Shown here: positions 24,691 through 35,340 of the stretch, piece by piece | Layout of the letters: each line of letters begins with the position of its first letter | Position numbering within the stretch: the first letter of the stretch is position 1 | Assembly (NCBI GenBank): GCA_032622095.1 | Contig: CP136064.1 | Coordinates: forward strand, 126,591,605 to 126,655,604 | Direction of reading: 5' to 3' | DNA: 64,000 nucleotides | Source: Siphonodentalium dalli | Lineage: Eukaryota > Mollusca > Scaphopoda > Gadilida > Siphonodentaliidae | The notes under the pieces: model-generated | What the model was told of the DNA's origin: nothing | Database searches by the model: none | The model's input: the letters and a program-made list of their open reading frames with translations, nothing else | Made by a program: the position numbers and the translations under genes

Positions 24691-24833
24691 CATCTCTAAA
24701 ATATATCAAAGATACACAGTTTGCACTGTCCAAGTAGAATCTAATAAATCAGGTTTACAATGCCATGAAGTTGTCTTCTCACATTGAGCAACAGAGATAG
24801 TATCAAGTGACAATGACTCTCTCTTGCATTGAG

Positions 24834-26114
24834 TTAATGGACCTATCCGTAGGTACCGCCCCAATTTCAATTATTGCCAATGAGCCATCTTAAAAAGCTA
24901 CAATGGTGTTGATATGTGCATGTGGAACATGTCCGATTGACGAACGATATTTATACATGTTTTAGTTCGGTTTCCTAAATAAAAAAAAGTAACTATGACA
25001 TCTCTTTAGGCTGGATTAAACAATACCACCGACCACACTCGGATCCTAGTGTTATTTAAATTTCAATATTTATATATAACAGATTTCAGACTAAAACGTG
25101 GAAATAGTAGTCCCAATCGGTGATGCGTTATGAATATTAATTGTGCCGCGAGTATGTGTTTTATGTGAAGTGTTTTTCGTTATAAATGTATACATTTGTT
25201 GCTGTTATAACATCGTGGTAATATTGAGTTCGACTGTCTGCTATTCGCACTAACATGTAGGAGCTCGTGCGAACGTCGATCTTACTGAATCCATTTGAGA
25301 ATCTAAAGCTTCCTCCGACAATGTACGTGTAAATGAGAATCAACAGATGTTTACCAAGAGAATTACACGAAATTTCACACATTGCACGTGCTTCGCGGTG
25401 TATACACGCAACCTTCACCGAACAAGTTCACTTTGTGCCATTTGTTGCCTCGACATGGCAACATGCAACTGACTCCATGATAGTCGGCATTTTCTTTAAT
25501 GTACATTATTTACTTGAAAATAGGATGTGCAATTTTAAAAGGCCATTATTTGATAATCCTTTGCATCCGGCCTGATGGCACCAGGGTTTATTCAGGACGC
25601 TCGTGTATGGTAATCTGATATCGTTATATTTATTTCGACAAAAGAGGGATTATAGATTAATTACCACATGTACACCTACGTTTGGTTTATTGCATCAAGG
25701 TGTGAACCATTAGCATAGCTTCGATAGTAAATTTGCTATTTGATATTGATGTTTCATAATGGCTTCATTTACACCGTTTGATTCAACATATGCCTAAACA
25801 TCTATCTTTGTTGTTTATCGGAAGTGGCCTAACAATCACACCTGTTTTTTGTTTAAAAACTGGTTCTATTTTTGTTTATATCTAATGACAGTCACTTTTA
25901 CATGTTGCATATATACACACAAAGGTATCTTGAAAATCGTGATATTCAGAAGGGACCTATATTATCGTGTTACATGGCGTTTAACAACACAGTCCTTTCC
26001 CATCGGAAGCTATCTTAGCACTGAAGAGATAGCGGAATTGAGATGGCTTGTGGTGCGTAGTAACAGTAACCATGCAGTCTACAGGTGGGCGGGACGTACG
26101 GATAGGTCCATTAA
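24834..26114. mobile_element. TTAA-flanked DNA transposon (Kolobok or piggyBac type), non-autonomous
   Basis: Inverted termini TGGACCTATCCGTA at 24,838 and its complement ending at 26,110 are immediately flanked by TTAA on both sides (24,834-24,837 and 26,111-26,114). The match continues loosely through 'ccgccc'. TTAA duplications are made by piggyBac and Kolobok transposases. The 1,273-base interior has only short frames and no recognisable transposase. Confidence 0.75.
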
Positions 26115-26502
26115 CTGCTAGCAGATGTGTTGGCCATATGATGAGATATCATAGATGGAATGTTTAGGCTTTTATATTTTATATGCATGGTTGTTTAAAT
26201 TTCATCTTAAAGGCATAATCTGGTTTTATTGTTTAATAGCATTACTATTGGAGGTTAATAATGTGATTGTGTTTAGTAGATTTGTTGGTGGCATGGGAAG
26301 ACAACTTGAGAGCTCTGTATCAGTCTATGAGAACAAAATAATTATTCAAAACACTTTTAGAACTGTAGGTCTATTTATATATTAATGGAAAGCTTTTTCG
26401 ACATTGATTTCAATTGATTACAAATGTGAATAGAAATATTAAAGAGGCACATAGGTTTGAACTTTGATACATTTTTCTTGTACTCTGCATGAGATAAAAC
26501 TT

Positions 26503-27592
26503 TTTATGTGTACCTATACCATAGTATGGTACACATAGTGTCAATGTCCGGATTGACCACTCGTCGTTCATCCATCCATCTGTACATCCATCTCTCTGTC
26601 CGTCCGTAGACACTTTAGGCATAATGCGATAACTCTAACATTTTCTATTTGATCGGAACCAAATTTTGTATACATGTTTCTCAGTTCGAGTTCGAGTTCG
26701 AATATGGGTTTGAATCGATTTTTTTTTTTTTTACAGTTTTGGCTGGTTATGGCCCTTTTTTACTTATAATTTACACATGCTGCCATAACTCAAAAACAAT
26801 TTCATTTGATTGACACCAAATTTGGTATGTGAGATTATCAGCCCAAAATACAGATCAAGTTCGAATTTGGGTTTGATCCGATTTATTTTAAAGGAGTTAT
26901 GACCCCTTTTGTTTTTTCTTTTTTTTTAATTTAAATTTTTTTTTTAGATTGTATTTACTCGCTCAATTTAACACGCAAAAAATATTAAAAAACTTTTAAA
27001 TTAAATAATAAAAAAAATATTTAATTAAAAAAAAAAAAATTCATTGACACTAAGTTGTTTTAGTTGTATACCATTAATTGTATACGATGTCCTTTTTTGA
27101 AGATATGAAGATTTTATTGCAATAGTTGCATGTAATATAATGATAGCAATAAATTGCTATGTGAACATCCAATATCCAGAGTATATGAGAGTACCTTTAA
27201 TAGATGTCATTCCAAGCGAAATATGTTAATTGAGTGGTGACATATGTTACAAAGCTCTAGGGGATGGTTGTATGAAGGTAAAGACAAACAACCTGCTGGC
27301 TGGATAATTGTTTATCCTATCTGTCAAATTTATTAATGGCTAAACCATTGGATCTCACAGTGAGAGGTTATTTTGTGAATAGGGACAGAGTTATGATATT
27401 TAAATCGACTCCTCCCCCACCCCAAATACTTTAACCCCTTCTTAAGACAATTTATTTGAGCTTTTGATTTTAAGTTTAAGTACTGATATATGTATTACTG
27501 TGATCATATCTTAGACCAATTATCAGTTATAGCTAATCGCTATCGCCAAGGTATGGGTTAAACATCTGTCGATCGTGATTGGCCTCTCGTTA
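26503..27592 (+). mobile_element. Family B Helentron-like element, copy 3, complete
   Basis: 5' head: 'tatgtgtacctataccatag' / 'tatggtacacata' palindrome, then 'gtccggattgaccactcg' and 'gtccgtccgtag'. Two modules follow, then an A/T-rich run at 26,905-27,050. The 3' end at 27,541-27,592 carries GGTATGGGTTAAACAT, the hairpin GTCGATCGTGATTGGC and CTCTCGTT. It is nearly identical over ~60 bases to the end of copy 1 at 16,258-16,321. Confidence 0.65.
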
Positions 27593-28120
27593 GGAAATGA
27601 GGTCCCCAGAGAGTGAATACGTTGTGCTATTCCACCTTGGGGAATAGTGTCATTAAATTCACCTTTTGTGGACCTCATTCTGCAGAGGTCAGACATTCTA
27701 AATACAGACTTGGCTGTCCCAATATTATTTTGTTAACCACCACTCATCCAGGTGAAATCATACCCTATTGGATAGTGGGGGTATATTGATATTACTAGAT
27801 GAATGGATCTCATAGATGGGGATTCACATTTGTTCTAATAGGGGCAGAGATTGGCCTCTCGTTAGGAAATGAGGTCCCCAGAGAGTGAATACGTTGTGCT
27901 ATTCCACCTTGGGGAATAGTGTCATTAAATTCACCTTTTGTGGACCTCATTCTGCAGAGGTCAGACATTCTAAATACAGACTTGGCTGTCCCAATATTAT
28001 TTTGTTAACCACCACTCATCCAGGTGAAATCATACCCTATTGGATAGTGGGGGTATATTGATATTACTAGATGAATGGATCTCATAGATGGGGATTCACA
28101 TTTGTCCTAATAGGGGCAGA
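27577..28120 (+). repeat. Perfect tandem duplication, 272-bp period
   Basis: 27,577-27,848 and 27,849-28,120 differ at one position that I can find ('tttgttctaa' versus 'tttgtcctaa'). Each unit starts with GATTGGCCTCTCGTT, the 3' arm and tail of the family B terminal hairpin, so the duplication breakpoint lies inside that hairpin. The rest of the unit ('aggaaatgaggtccccagag', 'ttcaccttttgtggacctca') is not family B. 28,121-28,805 holds nothing I recognise. Confidence 0.95.
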
Positions 28121-28805
28121 GATAAGAGATTTAACTCTCCTCTATCCTGTTTGGTACTGGTATAATAATATTGATTTCTAGGAAGCCTGGGTGGCGGGCA
28201 ATGTTGGAGGCAACGGGGAAGGAGTGTAGAGCGGTGGAGTTTTTACCCCCTATTTGATCAAAATTTAAACAGTTGAAAATTTCATGCCTGGTATAACATT
28301 ATGATTAGTTGTAGATTAGATGTTCACATAAAAGTAGGTTAGAATTGTTCTCATAGTTTGGTTTGTTTTTCCCTCATGTATGTTTTTAAACCAACAGTCC
28401 ATATGTTCCTACTTCAGGTTAAACTGTTGGACCAAATTGGCCACAAATTTTAACTTTATTTGGTTTGTAATTTTCAAACGTTTGAGAGCTTGAAGTACTG
28501 GTACCAGTTGTAAAATTCAATCTAAGAGGGATGTGCAAAAGGATTTTTGTGAACTTAGTACTGTGGTATGGTTGTTTTCTTTAAAAGGTAAGAGATTGGA
28601 GATTTGTCAGTGGTGTGCAATTAGAAATTTCATTTGACGAGCCTTGCTCATCTGAGAACCTCCAGCTATGTCCCTGTTTAGAACTACTTGTCTTTAGTGA
28701 TATTGTCACGTGCTGACCCTTGTAGTCTTCAGAGTATCAGTCTTTAAAGTCTGGTGAGTGACCCACAGTCATTTATGGAAATAAACAATAAAAAAGATAT
28801 ATAAA

Positions 28806-28970
28806 TAAAGAAATGAATGCAGTGGGTTTATGCGTGTGTGTTATTGAGAGATACTGCACATAGGTTGTTGGGGCACATTTAGTGTCAACCGCTTTACACA
28901 ATGTCCCCAAACGACCACAGCGCCGTGTCCCCCAATAACACACGCACACCCACTACATTCATTTCTTAAA
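28806..28970. repeat. 165-bp near-full-length hairpin (short MITE)
   Basis: The left arm 'gaaatgaatgcagtgggt', 'gcgtgtgtgttattg', 'ggttgttggggcacatt' pairs with the right arm 'aatgtccccaaacgacc', 'caataacacacgc', 'acccactacattcatttc'. Arms of ~75 bases leave a loop of ~15-20. Likely a small foldback MITE; its transcript would form a long hairpin. 28,971-30,228 has a CT-rich microsatellite at 29,110-29,127 and otherwise nothing recognised. Confidence 0.75.
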
Positions 28971-30228
28971 TACAATATTTTGTGCAACTCTCATTTTATC
29001 TTTGAAGCTCCATACTTTAATATATACATGTATGTACTACTATAGAGCACATATTAGATATTGTTGTTATGGACTTTTCCCGAATTTGAATAAATAGTTT
29101 GACAGTATTTCTCTTTCTCTCTCTCTCCATTGTCCTGGATATATGGCCTCTGAAAACAAGTTGGGGGGAAGACCTTCCAACATTTCATGGATGCATGAGA
29201 TGAAAATAATATTGCCTCTATCGATGAGATGAAACGACATTTTTATATCTTATCCTTTTAAGATATACCAACATGTATAACCAGTGTTATAAATGAAATA
29301 ACCATTGCAAGATGTTTATCAATTACAGATACAGTGCATGCGGTTCTGCATTACATTCAGTCAATAATGAATATATTTACAGGCATGTGGGCAATTGCAT
29401 CTTTCAATAAGTCATTTCTAAAGTGTTTCCATTAGTATTATCCCCCAGCTGTGTCACTAAATTACCAGCTTTTATAGAGCCTATAGACAAGAATTCAACT
29501 GTCAATATTTGGAGATATTTCATCCCAATATCTATAAATTCAAATCAATATTAGTCAGCAATCTTGAAGCAGTGACGAAACCACACTTGATGTTACCCAC
29601 AGATTACAATATTTTAGTCGCGCACTTCCATTTCAAATCAAAGTGGTTTGTTCAAAAAGAGTCCCTACAGTATCTCCTCTGATGGGCCAACAGAAGCTTG
29701 AAGTTTGCAAAGAATCTTTCCATTTTTTAAACAGTTTAGTTTAAATATTCATCTGATGCCCTGTAGTACTTGTGGAGTTTCAATGTATTGAAGGAACAAT
29801 AATTTAGATATGTGCCTTGAATGGCAAGCGTTTGTATCAATTGTGTGTTGAAAGACAAGCCTGTGTTAGGATCTCCAATAATTGGATAGATGTCTGCATA
29901 CAGTAATATATTTGAAGCTTTGAAGTACATTTATGACAAATTTGTGGGATACCTTTACTAAATGGTAGATCAATGATGCACTTCACAATAAGGTGATATG
30001 GAGGTGATTTTAAAATATGAAAATGGAGCCATCAGACAGTGAGTACCTGCTTGGTGAGGAAACTTGCACGAGAGTAGGGGTGCTGTCAGTGCGGGACCTA
30101 ATCATTCCACCATACAAAAAATAAGTCCATCATATCTGTATCAATTACTAGATAGGGTACCTGGCATTGCTCAGGTAAAGAATGAACACATTATTAGTGC
30201 CCCCTCCAGTCATTTAAACTATTTATTA

Positions 30229-31086
30229 GTCACCTGAGATAAGCATCACATATATATTGCATGAAACTCTGGATAAAGTTACCTCTACTTTTAAGTTGAT
30301 AATAAACGCTCTTTATTGCTAATTACTAGTACTTCTTTAAGTCATCTGATGTCAACACCACCTATCCCATGACACGCTCATATTATCTCTGTGTACCAAT
30401 TTTCCCATATATCTTCTGAGATGATAAATGCTTTTAATTGATAAGCTATGTTAACATATTTTACAAACCCTCCTTTATGTCATCTGATGTCCAAGGTGCC
30501 AATCCCATGACATTCCCCTAGTCATGGGATCCCATGTGTACCAATTTTACTACATATCGTTTAACCTGATAAGAATTGCTCATCTCTATAATATAATCTA
30601 TAAGTTCCCCTTTAAGTTTTCCCGGGTCAATTTACCCCTGTATACCAATTTCCAGCGACCAGAGTCTAACCATTTTGTGTATATGATTCATTTTTTAAAT
30701 TAGAATTGTTTATGCCCCTTTAAGTCGTCTGAATCAGATGTTAACAACACCTATCTCGTGACAATATTCGTGTCAATTGACCCATGCGAAGCAATCTTTC
30801 TTACAAAATTCCGACCATTTTTGGTGTATAATTAATTATTATTGTCCTTTTAAGACATCTGATGTCAATGGCACCAATCCCATGACACTCCCCGGGTCAA
30901 TTGACCCATGTGTACATTTTTTAGCACCAATGGTCCAGCCAAACAGTTTTTATTAATATATGTCAGAGTTCTAAATTGAGTTAGATAATTTTACTAAAGA
31001 AAACTGAAACTTTGTACCCAAAGTAGCAGTCTCCAATTTCAAGGTGCTTATCTCTGACATAGGCCTAATCGCTCAGGTGATAATAT
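30229..31086 (+). repeat. Family J, ~130-bp degenerate modules with inverted ends
   Basis: Starts near TCACCTGAG (30,232) and ends near CTCAGGTGA (31,072-31,080), which are reverse complements. Inside, four or more modules repeat 'tttaagtcatctgatgtcaa', 'caccaatcccatgacactcc', 'ccgggtcaattgacccatgt', 'gtaccaatttt'. It is organised like families A and B but lacks a clear terminal hairpin or microsatellite. Confidence 0.55.
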
Positions 31087-32859
31087 TTTATATTAGCAAA
31101 ATTCTTTTGTCTGGGATTTTTTTTTATCACGCTACCAGTAATTGCTCACTTATATTAACTTAGTGTAGTCAAATGAAATATTTTCCAGTTCATTTCTTTA
31201 GGAAGTGACATCTGCAGTAAATAATCGTGTGTCACTAGTTTCCAAGAGGCATCCTGCTGTTTAATTTGAGTATATGTTAAGCCAATCGCGCTTGCGTTAG
31301 TAATGTATTATCGAGCAATCGATATATATAATTCGACAGTGTGTAAACTCGCACTTAATTCTCTTTTATTGAATACTCGATTGTTGGTTCGTTGAGTTCT
31401 TGGTAAAACAACAAGAACATAGAACTGACGAACTTGGGTCGTCCAAACCACTACTCGAAATTGATGCAATGGGCATTCTTCTGTGGAAATGGGGGGGGGG
31501 GTAGAAATGCATATAGAACTTACTTTCGTAAATGGTATTTCGTTTTCCCACGCATAAATTCATACAAACAATATTTTATTTGCAGAATATGGTTTGAGTG
31601 ACTTTTTTTTCGCACGATGTCGCCTCGGTTGCTCTTTATTGGAGATTCGATCGATGGTTTACACTATATAGCTGCCAAGAATGCAAATATAGTACACTAT
31701 ATATTGATATAATGTGTGCTCTCATCTATAACTACGATCGAGCAGCATCAGTATATAACCACCAACTCAAAGTTTGTGATTATGTTGTGGTTGATTTAGT
31801 GAAATTCGCATGTTTCCGTGGTCTGACCGTGGATTGTAGTATAATAGACTACAGAGCGCGCGGTATCAAACCCTGGATGATCTTTAATACAAGCGTACTT
31901 GACCAATCCATTCTTACGAATTTGTTAAAGCATTTTAGTAACGTGTTCAAAACTTGGTGTGATTCTTCCCGTGTACCAATGCACATTCATTGTGATGCAT
32001 GTAGCCACCGAAGGGGTTATCGTGATAATATAGCCTATAGCCTATACGACCATTCAAAGAAAGTAATATAGCCAAAAATACAGTAGTTATCAACAATGGT
32101 GTGTGTGGGGGGGGGGCGGGGGGCGGGGGTAATAACCTTTGTTTTCTCATTCAATGCTAAATTCTCAGAAGCATTTAATTATTTTGCCATAATTAGCAAT
32201 CGATGGGCCATATTTATTAATCGACATCATAAGTTAGGGTAGGTCTAGTCACTGCATAAATGTGAATTTATTCTTATCAACAGCGATGCCATATGTATAA
32301 ACACATTCCCTGTGCCCAATACGAATAAATTTGCCCGGGGAGTTGATTTTAAACCTTTATTCGCGTAAAAACGTTTCAAAAATCAGATCAGGGAAGCATT
32401 TTTTCGATATCGTGTGCGTAATACGTCATACACTACACATTTATTGACTAGGCAACGCCAAACGACCATGTCGTAATTGCAGCGATATTTATCCGAGGGC
32501 GGGGCTATACATCCACGTTACTATTATTAGAAATATTGACTTATCTGGCAGGACGTACTTATTAAGCAGAACACCGGTATGATTTTTGTAATTACGGTTA
32601 ATTAATCATCAAATCCTACGAAAGATTAACAAGCGGGCGCAAATTACGTTTACGTATCATCATATTACGTGTACCCAAAAGACTTATTGAAGAATAACAA
32701 AAGAGTTTTTTGTGTCCCTCAAAAACATCGATACTATGAGTGAATTTATTAACTTGATTATTCGCGCAAATTTTGATCATTTAAACATTTTGATTTAAAA
32801 ATAACAAAAAAATTAATTAAATTTTTTTAATCAAAATTTTGAAAAACTAATGCCGTTTT
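31087..32859. other. Unassigned stretch with one 157-codon frame
   Basis: A plus-strand frame at 31,598-32,071 is the longest open frame here without retrotransposon similarity. Its predicted product is cysteine- and tyrosine-rich, with no signal peptide, domain or flanking splice pattern that I can identify. G-runs occur at 31,491-31,501 and 32,107-32,130. A repeat shared with 1,578-1,640 lies at 32,527-32,580. Coding status unknown. Confidence 0.3.
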
Positions 32860-32984
32860 AACCTCCACGGGGGTACCCCGAGTCACCACACCAAATTTTG
32901 TCGAAATCGCAGCAGCGGTCTGAGAGAACAATGCACACAGACAGACAGACGGACAAACAGATCCTACTCTTTTATATATACAGA
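32860..32984 (-). repeat. Helitron-like 5' fragment related to families C/D
   Basis: 'ccaaattttgtcgaaatcgc' is followed by 'cacagacagacagacggaca', the same order as the module plus GTCT tract at the 5' end of family D read on the minus strand. No CTAG terminus belongs to this piece. Family D copy 1 abuts it. Confidence 0.5.
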
Positions 32985-33376
32985 CTAGCCGATGAGCCCG
33001 ACGTTGTCCGGGCTATTCAAAAACCAAATTTCAAGTCGATAGCTCCACCCGTTTCCGAGATCTGGTCTGCGCATGCGCGAAGCTGGCGTCGCACGGGCTC
33101 GGCGACCCGATAAAATTCGTATCCGGGGCAAGATACATTCACATAGCAAATTTCAAGTCGATAGCTCCACCCGTTTCCGAGATCTCGTCTGTGCATGCGC
33201 GAAGCGGGCGCCGCACGGGCTCGCCAATACGACAACGTCGACCGCCTGGCCAAACTACACGCACGTACCAAGTTTCGTCCCGATCGGTCGAGAATCGTAG
33301 ATTTGTATAAATGACAGACAAACATACATACAGACAAACAGACAAACAAACAGAGGTCTTCAAAATATATATGAGA
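32985..33376 (-). mobile_element. Helitron-like element, family D copy 1
   Basis: The minus-strand 3' end is hairpin GCCCGGACAACGTCGGGC (32,996-33,013), 7 bases, then CTAG (32,985-32,988) and T. The 5' side has 'gacctctgtttgtttgtctg'. About two GC-rich modules (~122 bp) carry 'aaatttcaagtcgatagctc', 'cacccgtttccgagatct', 'tgcgcatgcgcgaag' and 'gataaaattcgtatccgggg'. The module GC content stands out from the AT-rich surroundings. Confidence 0.7.
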
Positions 33377-34805
33377 CTAGCCAATGAGCCCGACGTTGTC
33401 CGGGCTATTCAAAAACCAAATTTCAAGTCGATAGCTCTACCCGTTTCCGAGATCTGGTCTGCGCATACGCGAAGCTGGTGTCGCACGGGCTCGGCGACCC
33501 GATAAAATTCGTATCCGGGGCAAGATACATTCACATACCACATTTCAAGTCGATAGCTCCACCCGTTTCCGAGATCTGGTCTGCGCATGCGCGAAGCTGG
33601 CATCGCACGGGCTCGGCGACCCGATACAATTCGTATCCGGGGCAAGATACATTCACATAGCAAATTTCAAGTCGATAGCTCCACTCGTTTCCGAGATCTC
33701 GTCTGCGCATGCGCGAAGATGGCTTCGCACGGGATCGGCGACCCGATAAAATTCGTATCTGGGGCAAGATACATTCACATAGCAAATTTCAAGTCGATAG
33801 CTCCACCCGTTTCCGAGATCTCGTCTGCGCATGCGCTGCACGGGCGTCGCACGGGCTCGCCAATACACTCTTATAACTAATGTGTAGAAACGATTACACA
33901 TCAAATGTGTAAACCCGGTTAATACACATAGCAATGTGTAGTTTTACATACAAATACATTGACCAGTGCCGTTCTACACATAATGTGTATATTTTGTTAC
34001 ACGCAATTGTGTAAGAACGTCGAGCATGCGCATTGCGATGCCTTCAGTTTCATAGTCTGCTACGTGACGACCATATTGTTTGAGTATATTTTTTGGAATA
34101 CAATCTACAGCGATCGTAGACAAGGATGTAAGTTCGGAATTCCAATGTGTGGGTATAGTATTAATAGTATATGAGGATTTATTTGTTAAAACTTTCATGG
34201 CGATTACTGCGCTTAGACTCTTGTTATGATTGTTGTAATAATACTAATATTATGCAATCACGCCTCGACCCTGGTTTGTTTAATCAAAGCAAAAACTCAC
34301 AGTACAGAACAAAATACTACATCCCACTATGCGCCATGAAAGTTTTAACATATAAATCTGCATATATCTTTAATACTATACCCACAGGTCGGACTACTGA
34401 ACTTGCATTTCTTGTCTACGAACTGTGTGTGTAAGAACCTACACAAAATGTGTAAGGGATATGTGTTGATTTTATACACACAGTTGTGTATAAATGTGTA
34501 AAAATTTACCCATTTATGTGTAAAAATTGTTACACAATATGTGTACGAATATGAAACTACACATATTCAACACAAATATGTTTAAGATCAAAATTGAATA
34601 ATGATTGTGTAGCAGGGCTACACATTTTGTGTAGAAAACCTACACATTAGTCATAAGAGTGTACGACAACTACGACCGCCTGGTCAAACTACACACACGT
34701 ACCAAGTTTCGTCCCGATCGGTCGAGAATCGTAGATTTGTATTAATGACAGACAGACAAACAGACAGACAGGCAGACAGACAGAGGTCTTCAAAAATACA
34801 TATGA
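33377..34805 (-). mobile_element. Helitron-like element, family D copy 2, split by a long-TIR element
   Basis: The CTAG terminus (33,377-33,380) and hairpin are as in copy 1. Four ~122-bp modules run to 33,865, then a 796-bp insertion. The element resumes at 34,662 ('cgacaactacgaccgcctgg', 'accaagtttcgtcccgatcg') and ends with the GTCT-type tract near 34,750-34,790. The continuous version of this junction is visible in copy 1 at ~33,225-33,245. 34,806-35,340 holds nothing recognised. Confidence 0.7.
33866..34661. mobile_element. Long-TIR DNA element (796 bp) with TGTGTA motif arrays, TA target duplication
   Basis: Termini CACTCTTATAACTAATGTGT and complement (one mismatch) are flanked by TA at 33,864-33,865 and 34,662-34,663. 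Family D copy 1 supplies the empty site (ccaaTAcgacaac). The outer ~150 bases of each arm hold many TGTGTA/TACACA motifs. Inverted similarity continues inward ('gtgggtatagtatta', 'gttaaaactttcatggcg' and complements) so the arms are ~340 bases. The two arms encode look-alike short frames only because they are inverted copies. No transposase. Confidence 0.85.
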
Positions 34806-35340
34806 GATAACAATTAATATACACAGTTTTGAAAGCAGCGTGTTAAAGATACGGGCGGTCTGCGCGGTGTATTGCTGTTTAAAATAGTCACATCCGCTAA
34901 AACCATCATAAACAGAAAGAATATAAAAATATAGACAAAATAAATTGTTCTTATACCAATCATAAAAATTGCGTAAAGAGAATGTTAATGTCAAATAAAA
35001 GCCAATTTGTATATAAACAAACACTCTGAACCTGCCGTATATAGTCCGACGAAGATAATGACGATCACGATAAGGAATAGACGCAACGGGGGAGGTCGCT
35101 GTACATATCGTGTACATAAAATTACCTTCCTTCTATCATTCTTTTGTATAAACATTATTTTCTCAATATCCTGTAATGTGTTTATGGATCAGGGAATAAA
35201 GCATATGTAAGATTTTCCTATTTCAACGTTAGGTTTTCGTTGATTGTGATACCAAGGAATATAATAGATGTCTCCTGCATTTGATGACAACATTCGGATA
35301 AAATTAATCGCTGCCGTTTAATATTAATCTGAAATTTCTC

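Noticed and set aside
33017-33934. Many overlapping 60-110-codon frames on both strands.
   Set aside because: They are reading frames of the 122-bp family D modules and repeat with them.
33974-34434. Two short frames with similar starts (MKVLT.KS.Y) on opposite strands.
   Set aside because: They are the two inverted arms of one long-TIR element.
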